64,000 nt of DNA, from the NCBI GenBank assembly GCA_001592805.2, contig CP051139.1, positions 2,480,001-2,544,000 on the forward strand, given 5' to 3'. Made by a program: the position numbers and the translations under genes. The notes under the pieces are model-generated. The model did no database searches and had not been told where the DNA came from. It saw only the letters and a program-made list of their open reading frames with translations. The DNA comes from Peltaster fructicola (Eukaryota; Ascomycota; Dothideomycetes). This document shows positions 20,554-31,970 of the stretch, one piece after another. The number at the start of each line of letters is the position of its first letter. The first letter of the stretch is position 1.

Positions 20554-22592
20554 CTACGATGCCTTGTGTGCACGAGTCGTAGATTGTGCAGCAATGCTGC
20601 CAACTCGGCCGCTTGTCTTGCGGACACTGGTCTTTCCCTCTGTGCTGCGCCGGCTCGGAGAAGACCTCTTACCGATGCTGAGAGCACCACTTCCATTGCC
20701 GCTGCGAACATTGGGCGTCTTAGGTCGTGATGGACTCGCGTCATCGAGCAGAAGCTCATTCCCACACATCGGGTTGTTCTCGGAATCACTACCATCGTTC
20801 AGTCCGTCCCACTTAGTCGTCGTGGTGGTTGTAGTGACACACGAGATTGCACGCCGTTGTGAATTGCGGTTTGCTGGCGAGCGTGATGCTCTCAGTGTCT
20901 GCGATCGAGTAGCGTAATCTGATTCGCTCTCTGCAGCCTCGCCGATAGTTGATCGTGCCATTGTGATTATCTCAGTTTCTGGCTTGACACTGATGGACTC
21001 TCCCAACATTTGACGAGTGCTGTAGAGTTTGCTAGTCTTCCTTGGCTGGCCTGGAGTCGGCGCCGGAAGGTTCTCATCTGCTACGCCGACGCTGCTCTTA
21101 TAGTCTTCAACTGATCGGTATGAGCCGTAGGATTCGTTGTTTGTGATCTCTCCAAGCGCAGGTCGTCTTGGACTTGTGTGCTGTCGATCAGCATGTGGTG
21201 GTGTGAAAGTCTGGCCACTGCTGAGGAGACGCTTGCTCGACTGCTGCAGACGTGTTGGTGTTGCTGGCTGCATGCTTGCCATGATCTTCTCTCGCATCGT
21301 GTCTTCGAACCACCACTCTCGGAAAGTGCCCTGGTTCAGGTGAAGCCAGTGTTGCTGTGGACCAACGACCATGCCAGGTCGCATGAATCGCATGAATGAG
21401 ATGACCTCGTTCGCGGTGAATCCATGTCGGTAGATAAGATATGCGCCGATCAGGCAGCCAGTGCGACCTAGACCAGCTTTGCAATGCACAGCGATGCCCT
21501 TCCTCTTGTCATTAATCATAGAATGTGCCATGCCGATGAAGCGGCGTACAAGACTGAGAGTCGGGCACGTGCCGTCATCAAAGATCATGTCATAGTGCTT
21601 GATACCAAGCGCAGAGAAGCTGGACGACGAGTACAGCTCTGAGTTCAGTCGTACAACCATGCCAATGCCACGTTCGACAAAGTGTGTGAGCACATTCTTG
21701 AACGGTGTTGGCATCGTCTTGTCCTTTTGGACCGCGGCAATAGATCGAGGTAACGTGTTGTAAAGAGGATCCGCTGGCGTGATCTCGTGTGTTGGTTGAT
21801 GTTGAGGGCTTGCAAATGCCAGGAATGATGGAGTGATCCAGTTGAAGTCTCCTTGGTCGACACGCTCATATCTCTCGTACTCTTCTAAGCTGAAGTCCTT
21901 GAGCCCTACAAGTCCTTCCTCTTTCGCTTTCCAGACGCCGTACACAACGTCTTGTACAGTCAGACCGTAGTCAGCTTGGCTGTAGCCAGCATCTCTAAAT
22001 GGCATGCATGGTGGATCCATCTGCGCAATGGGCGCAAGAGCAAGATGTGGTGGCCATGATTGGATCAGAACCATGTATGTTGCTAGTAAACATGCCGCAT
22101 TCGCACGACCTGTGACTGTCAGTTTCGCTTCGAGTGCGTTCACGAAGTCACTGACTCTTTGCGTCTGCATCGCTCCAGAACACCACTGGCCGGAGTTCTG
22201 TAGACTGTTCCTGCTGAGCTAGAACTTCATGAAACTGTACAGCGAATCGATACAGGTGACCAATATGCAACGGTCCGAAGTCGGCATGGAAAGCATTGTA
22301 CAAGAGGGATCGATCGACGGAGAAGTATAGCGGTGGTGCCTGAGATTCGTTCTGCGCGACTGGTGCGTCTCGGGTTTTTGCCGATCTCTTGCTTGATCGC
22401 TTCGCTGGATACGGGAATGGAGTGTTCTCGTCTGGCGCATGAGTGTATGAAGCTAGGTACAGTCGATCTATCATGTCAGCGATGGGCATGACGCTGCTTG
22501 CGCCAATGCTTACTCTCAATGTACTCAATGACAGAGCCATAGCTAGTCAAATTGGCGGCATCCTGTACAGATGCTCGAGAGGGGTATGGCAT
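20554..22592 (-). CDS. CDC14: CDC14 dual-specificity protein phosphatase
   Basis: Phosphatase that reverses Cdk phosphorylation at mitotic exit and in cytokinesis. Exons 22592-22514, 22467-22156 and 22109-20554; both introns 46 bp; 648 residues. The first exon (MPYPSRASVQDAANL...GSVIEYIE) is in a different frame from an overlapping longer frame starting at 22540; splicing it gives the family motif IEYIENRLYLASY, so I prefer 22592. The second joint gives DADAKSRANAACLLATYMVL. Then follow WPPHLALAPIAQMDPP, FRDAGYSQADYGLTVQDVVYG, and the catalytic HCKAGLGRTG (Cys near residue 335) with FMRFMRPGMVVGPQQHWLH. The last 250 residues are a Ser/Thr/Arg-rich tail suited to localisation and regulation. 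Starts 372 bp from the SET gene on the other strand. Confidence 0.95.
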
Positions 22593-22964
22593 CGCTGCTG
22601 TGCTGCACAGTATTCGATTGTACTGTAGATGTTATGGTCTCGTGCCTGTTTATGGATTGCGAACAGGGTGTTGATTCGCAAGAAGAATAGAAGCAAGGAT
22701 ATGTTCAGACAGTCGACACCAACATCTGCGAGAGCAGCGACTGCTCCGCTGTGCTATTGTCTTGTTGTTGTAAAACAAGAGATGCTGAAGACGAGCTCGA
22801 GGTTATGATTGATATCCTCCAGTATGTTATGATGCGCACGGGGCATTGTTTTGCGCGATGTCCAACTTGACCTAGCAACGTCAGGACTCCAGATTAGGAC
22901 TAGTCATGTTGAGCTCCAGTGCGCAAGAGTAGCAACAACATTTTTGTTCTGCGTCCATCACACA
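22593..22964. other. Divergent promoter region CDC14 / SET gene
   Basis: 372 bp between two diverging start codons; both promoters must lie here. No motif stands out. Confidence 0.6.
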
Positions 22965-24561
22965 ATGTTTCGACGTGGCAAGACTGAAGGATGGCTGACA
23001 GTGCCGCGAGAGTCGTTCCGCGCATGGAGCGAGCTCAATGATGTTGTGCTCCATGACCTCGAGGTCACGTCGATATCTGGCAAAGGCTCTGCTTTGGCCG
23101 CCGCGAAAGACATCGCTAACACTGAGAACGGAGCCGAGTGTCTTTTGACGGTGCCTAGAGGATTGATCTTGTCGCTGGAGTCTGTAAGAGGACACGCGCT
23201 GGTCGATCAAGACTTCAGAGAGGTGCTCGAGAGTGTCGAAGACTTTGGTAGAGTAGGTAAGCAGTGGTGATGCCAGCTTCAACAGCTGATATTGCAGTCT
23301 GCGAGAGGTGCCATTTTGGTGTTCCTGTTGCTACAAGTCAGCACTGCCTGTGAGTTGGAGACTGGCACCTTTGGCGTGCACAGCCCGTTCACATAGTACG
23401 TCGATCTTCAGACTCGACTCGCCATATCACTTCCCTCCTAACACTTCACCAGCTATGTCAACTCCTTGCCTGCGGAGGCTCTTCCTACTTCTTGGACACA
23501 AGACGAACTGTCTCTGCTAGTCGGCACGACTCTAGCACCAGCGACAGCTTTCAAGCTAAGAAGCCTCCGCAAAGAGTACGATAACCTATGCACAGCCGCT
23601 GCAGCCACACGGTGGTGGAAGCAATACGGCCACATCGTCGACTTCGAGGACTGGATAGGCGTCGATGCCATGTACCGCTCTCGTGCACTCGACTATCCGA
23701 ACGTAGGCCATTGTATGGTGCCCTGTCTCGATATCGCCAATCATGAGTCCGGCGATGCTACGATCGCTGTGTATGACCTCGACAGCAATGGCAATGCTAT
23801 CTTGCTTCTCAGAGATGGCAAGGCTCTGGCTCGAGGTACGGAAGTAACCATCTCCTACGGTGATGAGAAGGGCGCCTGTGAGATGATTTTCTCGTATGGC
23901 TTCCTTGAGTCGGACCGCGAGTCTGCAGAAGCCTTGTTCCTAGATCTGTCGCCTTCAGCAGACGATCAATTTGGTGCTGAGAAGCGCCGTTACGCAGACT
24001 GCGCACCAGGCTTCAAGCTTATTGACGTAGGAGAAGGTCAAGTCGACTGGTCCGGAGACTTCGTGTGGCTACTGTGCTTGTATCCCGAAGACGGCCTTCA
24101 TTTCGATCTCGCAAACCTTGTGGACGGGACGCAAGAGATACAGGCTTTCTTCGGTGAGCACGAGCTGAAAGACGGCGCTGCAGGATTGCGCAGAACACTC
24201 GCCCAAAGTGAGCTTTGGGACGTTTGGAGGCTACGTGCGCTGTCTATCCTACAAACGCGGGTAGCCGAACAGCTGCAGGTCCTGCTCCAGACACAGGATC
24301 ATGTTGAGGATGCAGCCCATTCGTCCGACATCAGCATCGACAAGACTCGGTGCGATATGGCGATGAGGTTGAGAATGTTGGAGTTTCAGCTTCTCAACCA
24401 AGCATACGAAGATTTCGCGGAACAGGTATGTGATCTGCTGTAGAGTGACCCGGTATTGACTAGGACGGCAGATGCAAGGACTTGCACAAAGTACAGTCGT
24501 CGTCCAATACCTCCAGGCTCAGCAAGCCCAGAACCTCAACAGCAGCGAGGACTTCTCGTGA
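22965..24561 (+). CDS. SET-domain protein lysine methyltransferase (Rubisco-LSMT/SETD6/RKM-like)
   Basis: 482 residues from exons 22965-23252, 23298-23395, 23453-24425 and 24472-24561; introns 45, 57 and 46 bp. The SET domain is split by an insert, as in the LSMT/SETD6/Rkm group that methylates non-histone targets such as ribosomal proteins. N-terminal part: LEVTSISGKGSALAAAKDI, then LLTVPRGLILS. Core: VPCLDIANHES near residue 223 (the NH of the SAM pocket) and TEVTISYGDEKGACEMIFSYGFLES near 260 (the catalytic-side Tyr). The Rubs-type substrate-binding helices follow. The first intron donor is GTAGGT by my choice, to give GRSARGAILVF; a GTAAGC four bases on with another acceptor also works. 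The fourth exon (MQGLAQSTVVVQYLQAQ) continues the last helix. Substrate unknown. Confidence 0.83.
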
Positions 24562-25552
24562 AGATGTCTGAGGAGCGCGATCCCAGCCGTGATCACTTCG
24601 CCCAGCCGTGTTACACAGTTCCACTTTCTCAGATATGCAGAGCATGTTCACGCTGGCATGTCAACGGTGCGCGAATACCATCGACGTTGACTCGCCATAG
24701 AGCATTCAATCTCAGATGTTGACCTCATCTCGCGTGTATCACCACCAGTACTTAGCTACATCTACGACAAAAGCACGCACCATATGACAGCACTCGGATG
24801 CATCCCAGCACTACAATCTGGTGGTACATGAACCAGCAAAGATCATAATTGGCGCCGCGGACTCTCTCTTTGCCCCGCCAGAGCTGCGATCTTCACTTCA
24901 GCTGTGCATCTCACAGATCTCCAGCTTGAACGCCTTCGAGATCTTCGAGGATGCTCGTCACAAGCACAACGATATCAGAGCGTCGCTTACCGAGCCTGCG
25001 ATAGATCAGTCACAACGCGAGAAAACACAGAGACTGCCGTCGAGGGAACCGGATTCAACACCCAATTGAGGCGTCATCCCCACAATTCTCACACGAAAGA
25101 TCAGCGAGCATTGACGAACACTTCTCTGCATGAACTCTGTGGCGTGCATACTAGTGACGACCGCGCACTCCTACCACTCTACGAGGCGTACCATCGACGG
25201 GAGCTGGTAGCCTCATAGGTTCGCTAAGAGTGAAGATACCCCAGATTACGGTTCCCCTCTGTTTGGTCACGATTCACAGTCTGTTCATCAGTGCACCTTT
25301 TAACTTTACAAGCGACCTCAAACCTTTCCTTGTCTCACGACTCTCATACAATATCTCTTGAGCTCAAGACTCTTCTCAATCTATCAGTCCAAACCATATC
25401 TGGGACCGTGTGGGCTAATATCGCCACACTAATATCAACACTGAATATCGGCAGTTATACCGGCAAAGCTCGGTCAGGTACCGTTTTTGCCTCGATTAGA
25501 GTGAGCACGACGAGCACAAATGTGCCTGGAGCCAGGCTGAGTAGCCACCATC
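24562..25552. other. Intergenic, upstream of the FacB-like gene
   Basis: 991 bp between the SET gene and the next ATG, on the same strand. Likely the long promoter and 5' leader of the regulator gene. Short frames are present but none looks coding. Confidence 0.55.
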
Positions 25553-28279
25553 ATGCCTGGAATATTGCCTATGAAAGTTATCAAGATTGGTTCTAATGCA
25601 CAGACAAGAATTGCGCAGGCTTGTGACAGGTATGGACGGAGGAGCTCGACCCAAGCCTTACTGACCTCATGAAGATGTCGCAGCAAGAAGATCAGATGCG
25701 ATGGCATCAGGCCCTGCTGCACACAGTGTGCCAATGTCGGCTTCGAGTGTAAAACCAGTGATAAGCTGAGTCGTAGAGCATTCCCTCGTGGGTACACTGA
25801 ATCACTCGAGGAGAGAGTTCGCACATTAGAGGCGGAAGTGAGGGAACTGAAGGACTTACTCGACGAAAAGGACGAGAAGATCGACATGCTCAGTCGCATC
25901 CACTCGTTTTCCACCCAGCCTATACAACTACCTTCGCCACGACGCGCATCTGAAAGCTCTCTGGACCTTGCAAAGGACGACGATCATGATTACGACGAGC
26001 CTGACGAGATCTTCAAGGTGCGACAATCGCCATACCTTCGTGGAGAAGGTTCCGACTCGTACTTTGCCGGTACGTCCAGTGCTCGCAGTCTGGTCGAATC
26101 ATTCCAGCAAAGGGCGAAAGACCAGGGTTACTCTGTAACCACCAGCACATTGCTTGTCGATACCACAGCAAGACTTTCAGCAGATACACCAGTGGTCTGG
26201 AGCGCACCACCACGAATGCTCTCTGACCAGCTCGTGAACATATATTTTCAAGAGTGGGCACCTCTGTTTCCAGTGTTGCACCGTCCGACATTCTTGACGA
26301 CCTATGAGCGCTTCGTAGCCGATCCAGAAATCATCTCGGACAGAGCAGAGCTCGCACACCTCAATCTAGTCTTCGCTATAGCTTCACTGTCAAGCAGCAC
26401 AGGCACTGACGAATTATCGAGTATGGAATCGCAATGGAGAGCAGCCCTGGATGCGATCATGAACGACAACACAATAGAGACGCTTCAAGCTCTTGTCCTG
26501 GCACAGATGTACTGTCTGCAAAAGGGTGACTTGACTCAACTTTTGACTTACAAAGGTCTCTCGACTACGCTCTCTGCTCGTCTCGGTCTACATCAGGTGC
26601 AGAAGTCCTTCTCACTGAACACGCTGCTCTCGCAGACACGAAAGAAGCTATTTTGGACTCTGTACACTGTCGACTGCTTCGGATCGGTCGTCTTAGGACT
26701 GCCCAAGCACATCAAAGACGACGAAGTATCTTGCGAGTATCCTGTTGACGCTGACGACGAGTACGTCTCCGAGAAAGGCTTCCAACCAACACTACCGGGC
26801 GAGTCCACCAAGCTGTCTAGTGCACTTGCGCTGTTCAAAGCAACCAGGATCCTCTCTCGAGTCCTGGAAGAGGTCTTCCCTGCCAAAGCATCATATGAGT
26901 TGTCACTGAAGAGGCTAGCAGACTTCAGCGATGAGCTTGAACTATGGGAGGCAACCTTACCATCGCACCTTCGGCTGAGCTTCGCACAGGACAAGCCAAG
27001 CACTGGTACCATCACAAGCTCGTCGCCGATCCTGGCCTTTGCCTATCACTACATTCGAGCATTGATCCAGCGACCAGCCGTCTCCTCAAAGTCACTTGGC
27101 AGTAAGGCATCGTCTTCCTTAATGTTGCACGCAGCTTCATGCAAGCGGATCGTGCAAATCATGGCTCTGCTTGACGAACGTGGTCTGAGCTTCGCTTTCT
27201 GCCTCAACAAGGACGAGGTGCTTGTGCTGTCGGGTCTGGGTTTGCTCTTCCAGCGCATGCACCTTGAAGCAGGGTCGAAGATGCTCAAGGATAACCAGAA
27301 AACACTTCTTACCATCGCGACCATCCTCGATCGAGTCCAATCTGCGTCATCCGAGCCTCTCAAGAAGTTGCTATTGGCTTTCATCCCTGACCTTGACCTG
27401 GAAGCACCGACGAACAGTACAAGTAAGAGTACAAAGAGATCGAGTAAGCCTAGTATGTCTCGGAACAGCTCCGATCGCGTCAACCTCCCTTCGCCTGCGA
27501 ACGATGCGCAATCCTCGACCAGGAAGCAGCTTAAGGCCATCGCTTCACGCTTCAGTACCAGTGGTAAGCTGCACTCACAACGAGTCAGCGTATCTTCGCT
27601 CGATGGTCTGGATCTATCGATAAACAAGCCTGTCCGCAACAACATTTCAGAATCGCCGGTACTCAGTACTGGTATTTCACTGTCTCCAACGTCTGAGCCA
27701 TCACTGCGGCTCTCGATGTCAAATAGTCCACCCGACTCAGTACTCGCTGATGTTTATAACCCGCGATCCAGCAAAAAGCGGCCAACTATGCCGTCGGTCA
27801 CAAATCTAGACTACCTATCCTTCGGGAACGAGCCTGAGCAGGATCTAACGAGCAACAGAGATAGTTCACAGCCGATCAAGCCTGAGCCCATGCCTACTGA
27901 CTGGGAAAAGCTCCTAGGCAATCTTGATAACGGCACGACGAACATCTTCGATGCTTGCTATGGCGGACCACCTATCGAAGCCTTGACCGATCCACTAGGA
28001 CTTGACTGCGACAGGCCGCTCGCGATCGAGACCAACGATGCAGCACTTGCCCTTGATGCTCGTCTTCTGACACTGCACGACTCAAAGGCTTCAAACGGGT
28101 CCAGCAGGCTGAGCATTCCAGGATCGGCGTCCAGTATTTGGTCGAACTCTTCAGAAGAGGGTGGCAGAAGATCTTCCAGCAGTGATGCACTCGGATCGCT
28201 TGTGCTCTCCGACCTCAGCATCGACTGGAATTTGGTATTGGGAGAAGAGTGGGAAGACAGTCTGGCTGCTAGTGTCTGA
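25553..28279 (+). CDS. facB: FacB/Cat8-type Zn(II)2Cys6 transcription factor
   Basis: Activator of acetate use and gluconeogenesis genes (acetyl-CoA synthetase, isocitrate lyase and similar) in the nucleus. Exons 25553-25629 and 25675-28279, 45-bp intron; 893 residues. The start [13 protein letters not shown] and the splice inside the zinc cluster ([16 protein letters not shown]) are both as I remember for FacB. The binuclear cluster is Cys24, 27, 34, 41, 44, 51. It is followed by [23 protein letters not shown], the linker and coiled coil that mark FacB/Cat8 and set DNA specificity. The fungal-TF middle homology domain spans about residues 240-560 ([36 protein letters not shown]). The tail is Ser-rich with a likely acidic activation segment ([19 protein letters not shown]). 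First ATG after an in-frame stop, with a good Kozak context. Confidence 0.93.
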
Positions 28280-28414
28280 AGAGACATGCTACAGCCTGTT
28301 TGAGTCCTTACCCAACGATACTCCATCTGTGCTGGCGTTCTGTAATGATACGGTAGCAACGACTATTTAATGATAATTGGTATGCTTTTCAATCTGGTTG
28401 AGGTGTCCTCGCTT

Positions 28415-29308
28415 TTAGATGATTCTCCTTACGCTAAACACCATCATCTTGGTACCTTCTTCACGACCGAAGTGGCGGCCAGCTCCAGGCATAATGCCTT
28501 TCATATCGGTGAACTGACCTTCTACCAAGAGATCGATACCAGTTTCTTGGCCGACCTCCTTCCACATTCGTCGCCACGACTCTATGTTATGCCTGAACCT
28601 TGCGCCTTGCCCATCACGCTTGGGCACCTCGCCAGACTCGTCGTTGCCGACCTGTCGACCAATGATAAGGTTGTCCTTGCGGCCTGTCAAGAGCTTGGTA
28701 CATCGGCGAGCGATCTGCTTTTGCTGCTCCCAGCCGAAGAGATGGAAGAATGAACTGGCATTGATGATGTCGACCTTGTGGTTCAGCTGATTTAGCTCAC
28801 TGTCCTCGTCGAAGATATCGGCTTCGATAAAGTGCGTTTTCAAAGTCTCCTTGTCGTTGAATAGTTCATAGCCAAGATCAAGGAATTCCAACAGGAGATC
28901 TGAGCCATAGCATTTCGAGCTGTCAACCCCATCTGCCACCAGTCGCCGTATATCTTGTGCGACGGCACAACCTAGATCTAATAGAATTTGGTCTCCAGTA
29001 CGCATGCGGCGTAGAACCTCTGCGTAGAGAGGATGTCTTCCTATCGCCAAGTGTAAGAAGCGCCAGTGACCGAGACACGGATATGGGTGAGCTTGGAAAG
29101 CTCTTTCGCGCTGGCGATAAGTCAGTGATCAGCTCTCAATCGAGGCATGACGTACGATGTCGATGACGTGGCTCAATACCTGCTCAGGTCGGATCTGACT
29201 GTACGTCTCGAAGAGCTTCTTCGTATCATCTGGCATCTCAGGCGGGTTCGGGTCATAAGCGATCTTCTTCCATTCGTCAGAAGTGAGTGGCGGAGCTTCT
29301 TGAGACAT
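28415..29308 (-). CDS. Class I SAM-dependent methyltransferase, AusD/Trt5-like
   Basis: 282 residues from exons 29308-29156 and 29110-28415, 45-bp intron. The SAM-binding motif I is ILLDLGCAVAQDIRRL near residue 92; YGSDLLLEFLDLGYELF follows with the acidic ribose-binding residue; VDIINASSFFHLFGWEQQ is the motif IV region; LIIGRQVGN follows. The closest group I can name is the small-molecule methyltransferases of fungal meroterpenoid pathways (AusD, Trt5 and relatives), which also begin with a short YDP-type leader and an HPYPC-like segment (AHPYPCLGHWRF here). No polyketide synthase, terpene cyclase or other pathway gene lies near, so a role in secondary metabolism is not supported by context. 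Cytosolic; substrate unknown. Divergent from SPE3, 512 bp apart; the SPE3 reaction uses a decarboxylated SAM, but that link is only suggestive. Confidence 0.82.
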
Positions 29309-29820
29309 CTTAGATCTTATCGTACGCTATGAAATTGAAGACAAGACAGAGAAAAGAGATATGCTTGGGATTTCCTTGAGGGCATGCAAGAAGTGTAGTA
29401 CCGCTGGCTCATGTGGAGGCAAAGGAGGAAGCGAGGTGTTAAGGACTCTCGCACGAGGTTCATGCCGACATCCGGTGATCTGCGCTACAGTGAATAAGCA
29501 TTGCTGTTGCTCGCAGGCTCTGAGGCCATGTCTTCATGACAATGGACAGGCAGAGGTGTTGCATATCACTCCCGGAAGTGAAGTCAACATGCATCTTAAA
29601 GCACTGTCTGTTTGATGTGCCCCACCTTCCTTTGGTGGGGGACGGCTGTGACGATGAGCAGCGCATAAGGTTGCTATTTCTTAAATTTTCTGTTTATTGG
29701 CGAATGCATTGGTTTCGTCGTGTGACTTCCTTCCTCTCAACTCATCAAACGAGTCCTAGACGTCTCTTTCGCCCATCACCGACCCTAGTTCGACCTCACG
29801 CTACACATAACCTCTTCACA
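29309..29820. other. Divergent region methyltransferase / SPE3
   Basis: 512 bp between two diverging starts. It contains a 7-bp-stem hairpin, described separately, that also forms two CreA-like sites. No coding frame supported. Confidence 0.6.
29620..29640. promoter_or_regulatory. Inverted pair of CreA/Mig1-like sites in the SPE3 promoter or leader
   Basis: CCCCACC (29620-29626) and GGTGGGG (29634-29640) are exact reverse complements around a 7-base spacer. Each arm contains GTGGGG, which fits the CreA consensus SYGGRG, in opposite orientations. The site is 180 bp upstream of the SPE3 ATG. It may instead be an mRNA hairpin in the leader. Sequence match only. Confidence 0.4.
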
Positions 29821-30753
29821 ATGGCCGAAATCCAGCACCCAACGATCAAAGATGGCTGGTTCAGAGAGATCAGCGACATGTGGCCTGGCCAGGCTATGAC
29901 ACTGAAGGTCAACCAGGTCGTTCACCACGAGAAGTCCAAGTACCAAGATGTCCTCATCTTCGAATCGAGCAACTATGGCATGGTGCTCGTGCTGGACAAC
30001 GTTATTCAATGCACAGAGCGTGACGAGTTCAGCTACCAAGAGATGATCACAAACCTAGCCATGTTCTCACATCCAAACCCGAAGAAGGTCCTCGTTGTCG
30101 GTGGTGGTGACGGTGGTGTATTGCGAGAGGTGGTGAAGCACGAGAGCGTAGAGGAGGCCATTCTCGTCGACATCGATGAGGCTGTCATCCGTTTGTCCAA
30201 GAAGTACCTTCCCGGCATGAGCGTAGGATTCCAGCATCCTAAGGTCAAGGTCTTCGTCGAGGACGGCTTCAAGTTCCTTGCAGACCGCCAGAACGAGTTC
30301 GATGTGATCATCACAGACAGTTCGGACCCAGAGGGTCCAGCCGAGAGCTTGTTCCAAAAGCCATACTTCCAATTGCTCCATGATGCTCTGAAGGACGGAG
30401 GTGTCATCACCACACAAGGTTGTAAGCCCTGAGAGCCTTGTGGCTGTCATTAATCGCATGCTAACCCGTTCATAGCCGAGAACCCATGGCTGCACCTCAA
30501 CATCATCAAGGATCTGAAGAAGGCATGCCGAGAGGTCTTCCCGGTGTCTGAGTTCGCGTGGACAACGATCCCAACATACCCAAGCGGACAGATTGGATTC
30601 ATGGTCTGCACAAAGGACGCAAACCGCAACGTGAGGAAGCCACTGCGATCGTGGAGCACTGCAGAGGAGGAGAAGAACTGCCGCTACTACAGCAAGGAGA
30701 TCCACGAGGCTGCTTTCGTCCTGCCAAAATTCGCAGAGAAGGCGCTTCGATGA
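29821..30753 (+). CDS. SPE3: Spermidine synthase
   Basis: Transfers an aminopropyl group from decarboxylated SAM to putrescine, making spermidine in the cytosol. Spermidine is also the source for hypusine on eIF5A. Exons 29821-30421 and 30476-30753 with a 54-bp intron (GTAAGC...CATAG); 292 residues, the usual length. Motifs: N-terminal [20 protein letters not shown], the Gln-rich substrate lid [35 protein letters not shown] near residue 90, VDIDEAVI, and the catalytic [14 protein letters not shown]. The second exon continues [24 protein letters not shown] three bases earlier (GTTGTA) would also keep frame and give QAEN instead of QGSEN; I prefer the GTAAGC donor. No saccharopine dehydrogenase fusion, which some basidiomycetes have. 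Confidence 0.95.
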
Positions 30754-31970
30754 GAGTTTTTGGAGTGGCCAGGAGCTTCAGCTATGAAAAGCTTGGAATG
30801 ATGAGAGAAGAGATATACCAACATTATGATGTCGTGAGCAGCATACACACTGCCAATGTACGCCCCATGTGCTTGCTTCTTACTCTCTATGATGTGCGGT
30901 CAACGACAGTATATCGTCGTCTGCGGCCGAGATATAACAACACTTCGTCGTCTCTTGAAATGGCTGGACATAGCGCGCTGTGTAGACTGCTCCTGGGCTG
31001 CGATCGGCATCAGATGTAGGTCTCAAACAGATCATGTGAGCTTTCGAAGGACCACCGGCATGATCAGCTAATGATGACGCCGTTCCCTTTTGATTGTCCG
31101 GCACAACGGCTGTACATGATCCTGTGGCTTGAAAGTTTGTCGATCGCATGGAGAAAACGAAGTCTCCAGTAGATTGGCTCGCAATCATACGCTTATTGTG
31201 TTGCGTCCACGACAACTTGTACAATGAGTGGTCAGCCGACAGTAGGCGGTTCGGCCAGTGCCAGATCGTACGCGAGACTCCTGGCAGCGCGACTGCCGAA
31301 GGTTCCTAGATGCTGTACCGAGCGACGATTCCCGAGGTGATGGGCACCCACACCGGATCGAAGAGCTAGGGATGAGCTAGAAGAAGAAACACGTTTGCCC
31401 CGGTCGCAGGGCAAGCCGCGTGGGAAAGCTTCGAAGGCTGTGCAGAGTTGCTGACAACAAAGAGTCGGTGTCGAGAGATGCGTTGGCCATACGGTGGAGT
31501 CGGTCGTCGCAACAGCTGCAGGAGTAGAGGAGACTGCAACTGTGACCTTGATTTTCCTTGTTCGCGGCACACAGGAACAAAGTGCCAACCTTTTCAAGCC
31601 TTGCGTTTTTATGTCCCTCGCGCTCCTTCCACGTCATAAATCGACGTGTCGGCCGTGGCAAGTCAGCCCGACCCTGGTTCTCTGTCATCACTATTTCCTC
31701 ACTTTCGCACATGACCAGAGCAGCATATCATATCGGCCATCTACGAAATACCGCCGCAGAGAAATTCATCGCCCAGCTGCTCGGCAATCTGTCACCACCA
31801 TCACTGCATCGAAATTCGACCCGTTCTCCTGGTTGAGGTCAACGTTGCAGTCGCAACAACGCCAACCTGCCCCTTAGACACCTTTTGTATTTCTAGGCAC
31901 AGGAAGAGCAGGTATTGGTCGCGAAGCTGTGGATGGCACAATCTGAAGTCGTACGCGGCATGTCGTAAGG
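30754..31970. other. Intergenic, upstream of VAC7
   Basis: 1.2 kb between SPE3 and VAC7, both on the plus strand. Several frames of 100-130 codons overlap on both strands with no recognisable motif. Probably the long VAC7 leader and promoter. Confidence 0.5.

Noticed and set aside
22468-22540. CDC14 start at 22540 (MALSLSTLRV)
   Set aside because: It reads through an intron; the spliced start at 22592 restores the family motif IEYIENRLYLASY.
28415-30753. A secondary-metabolite cluster around the AusD-like methyltransferase
   Set aside because: Neighbours are FacB, SPE3 and VAC7; no backbone synthase, cyclase, P450 or dedicated transporter is present.
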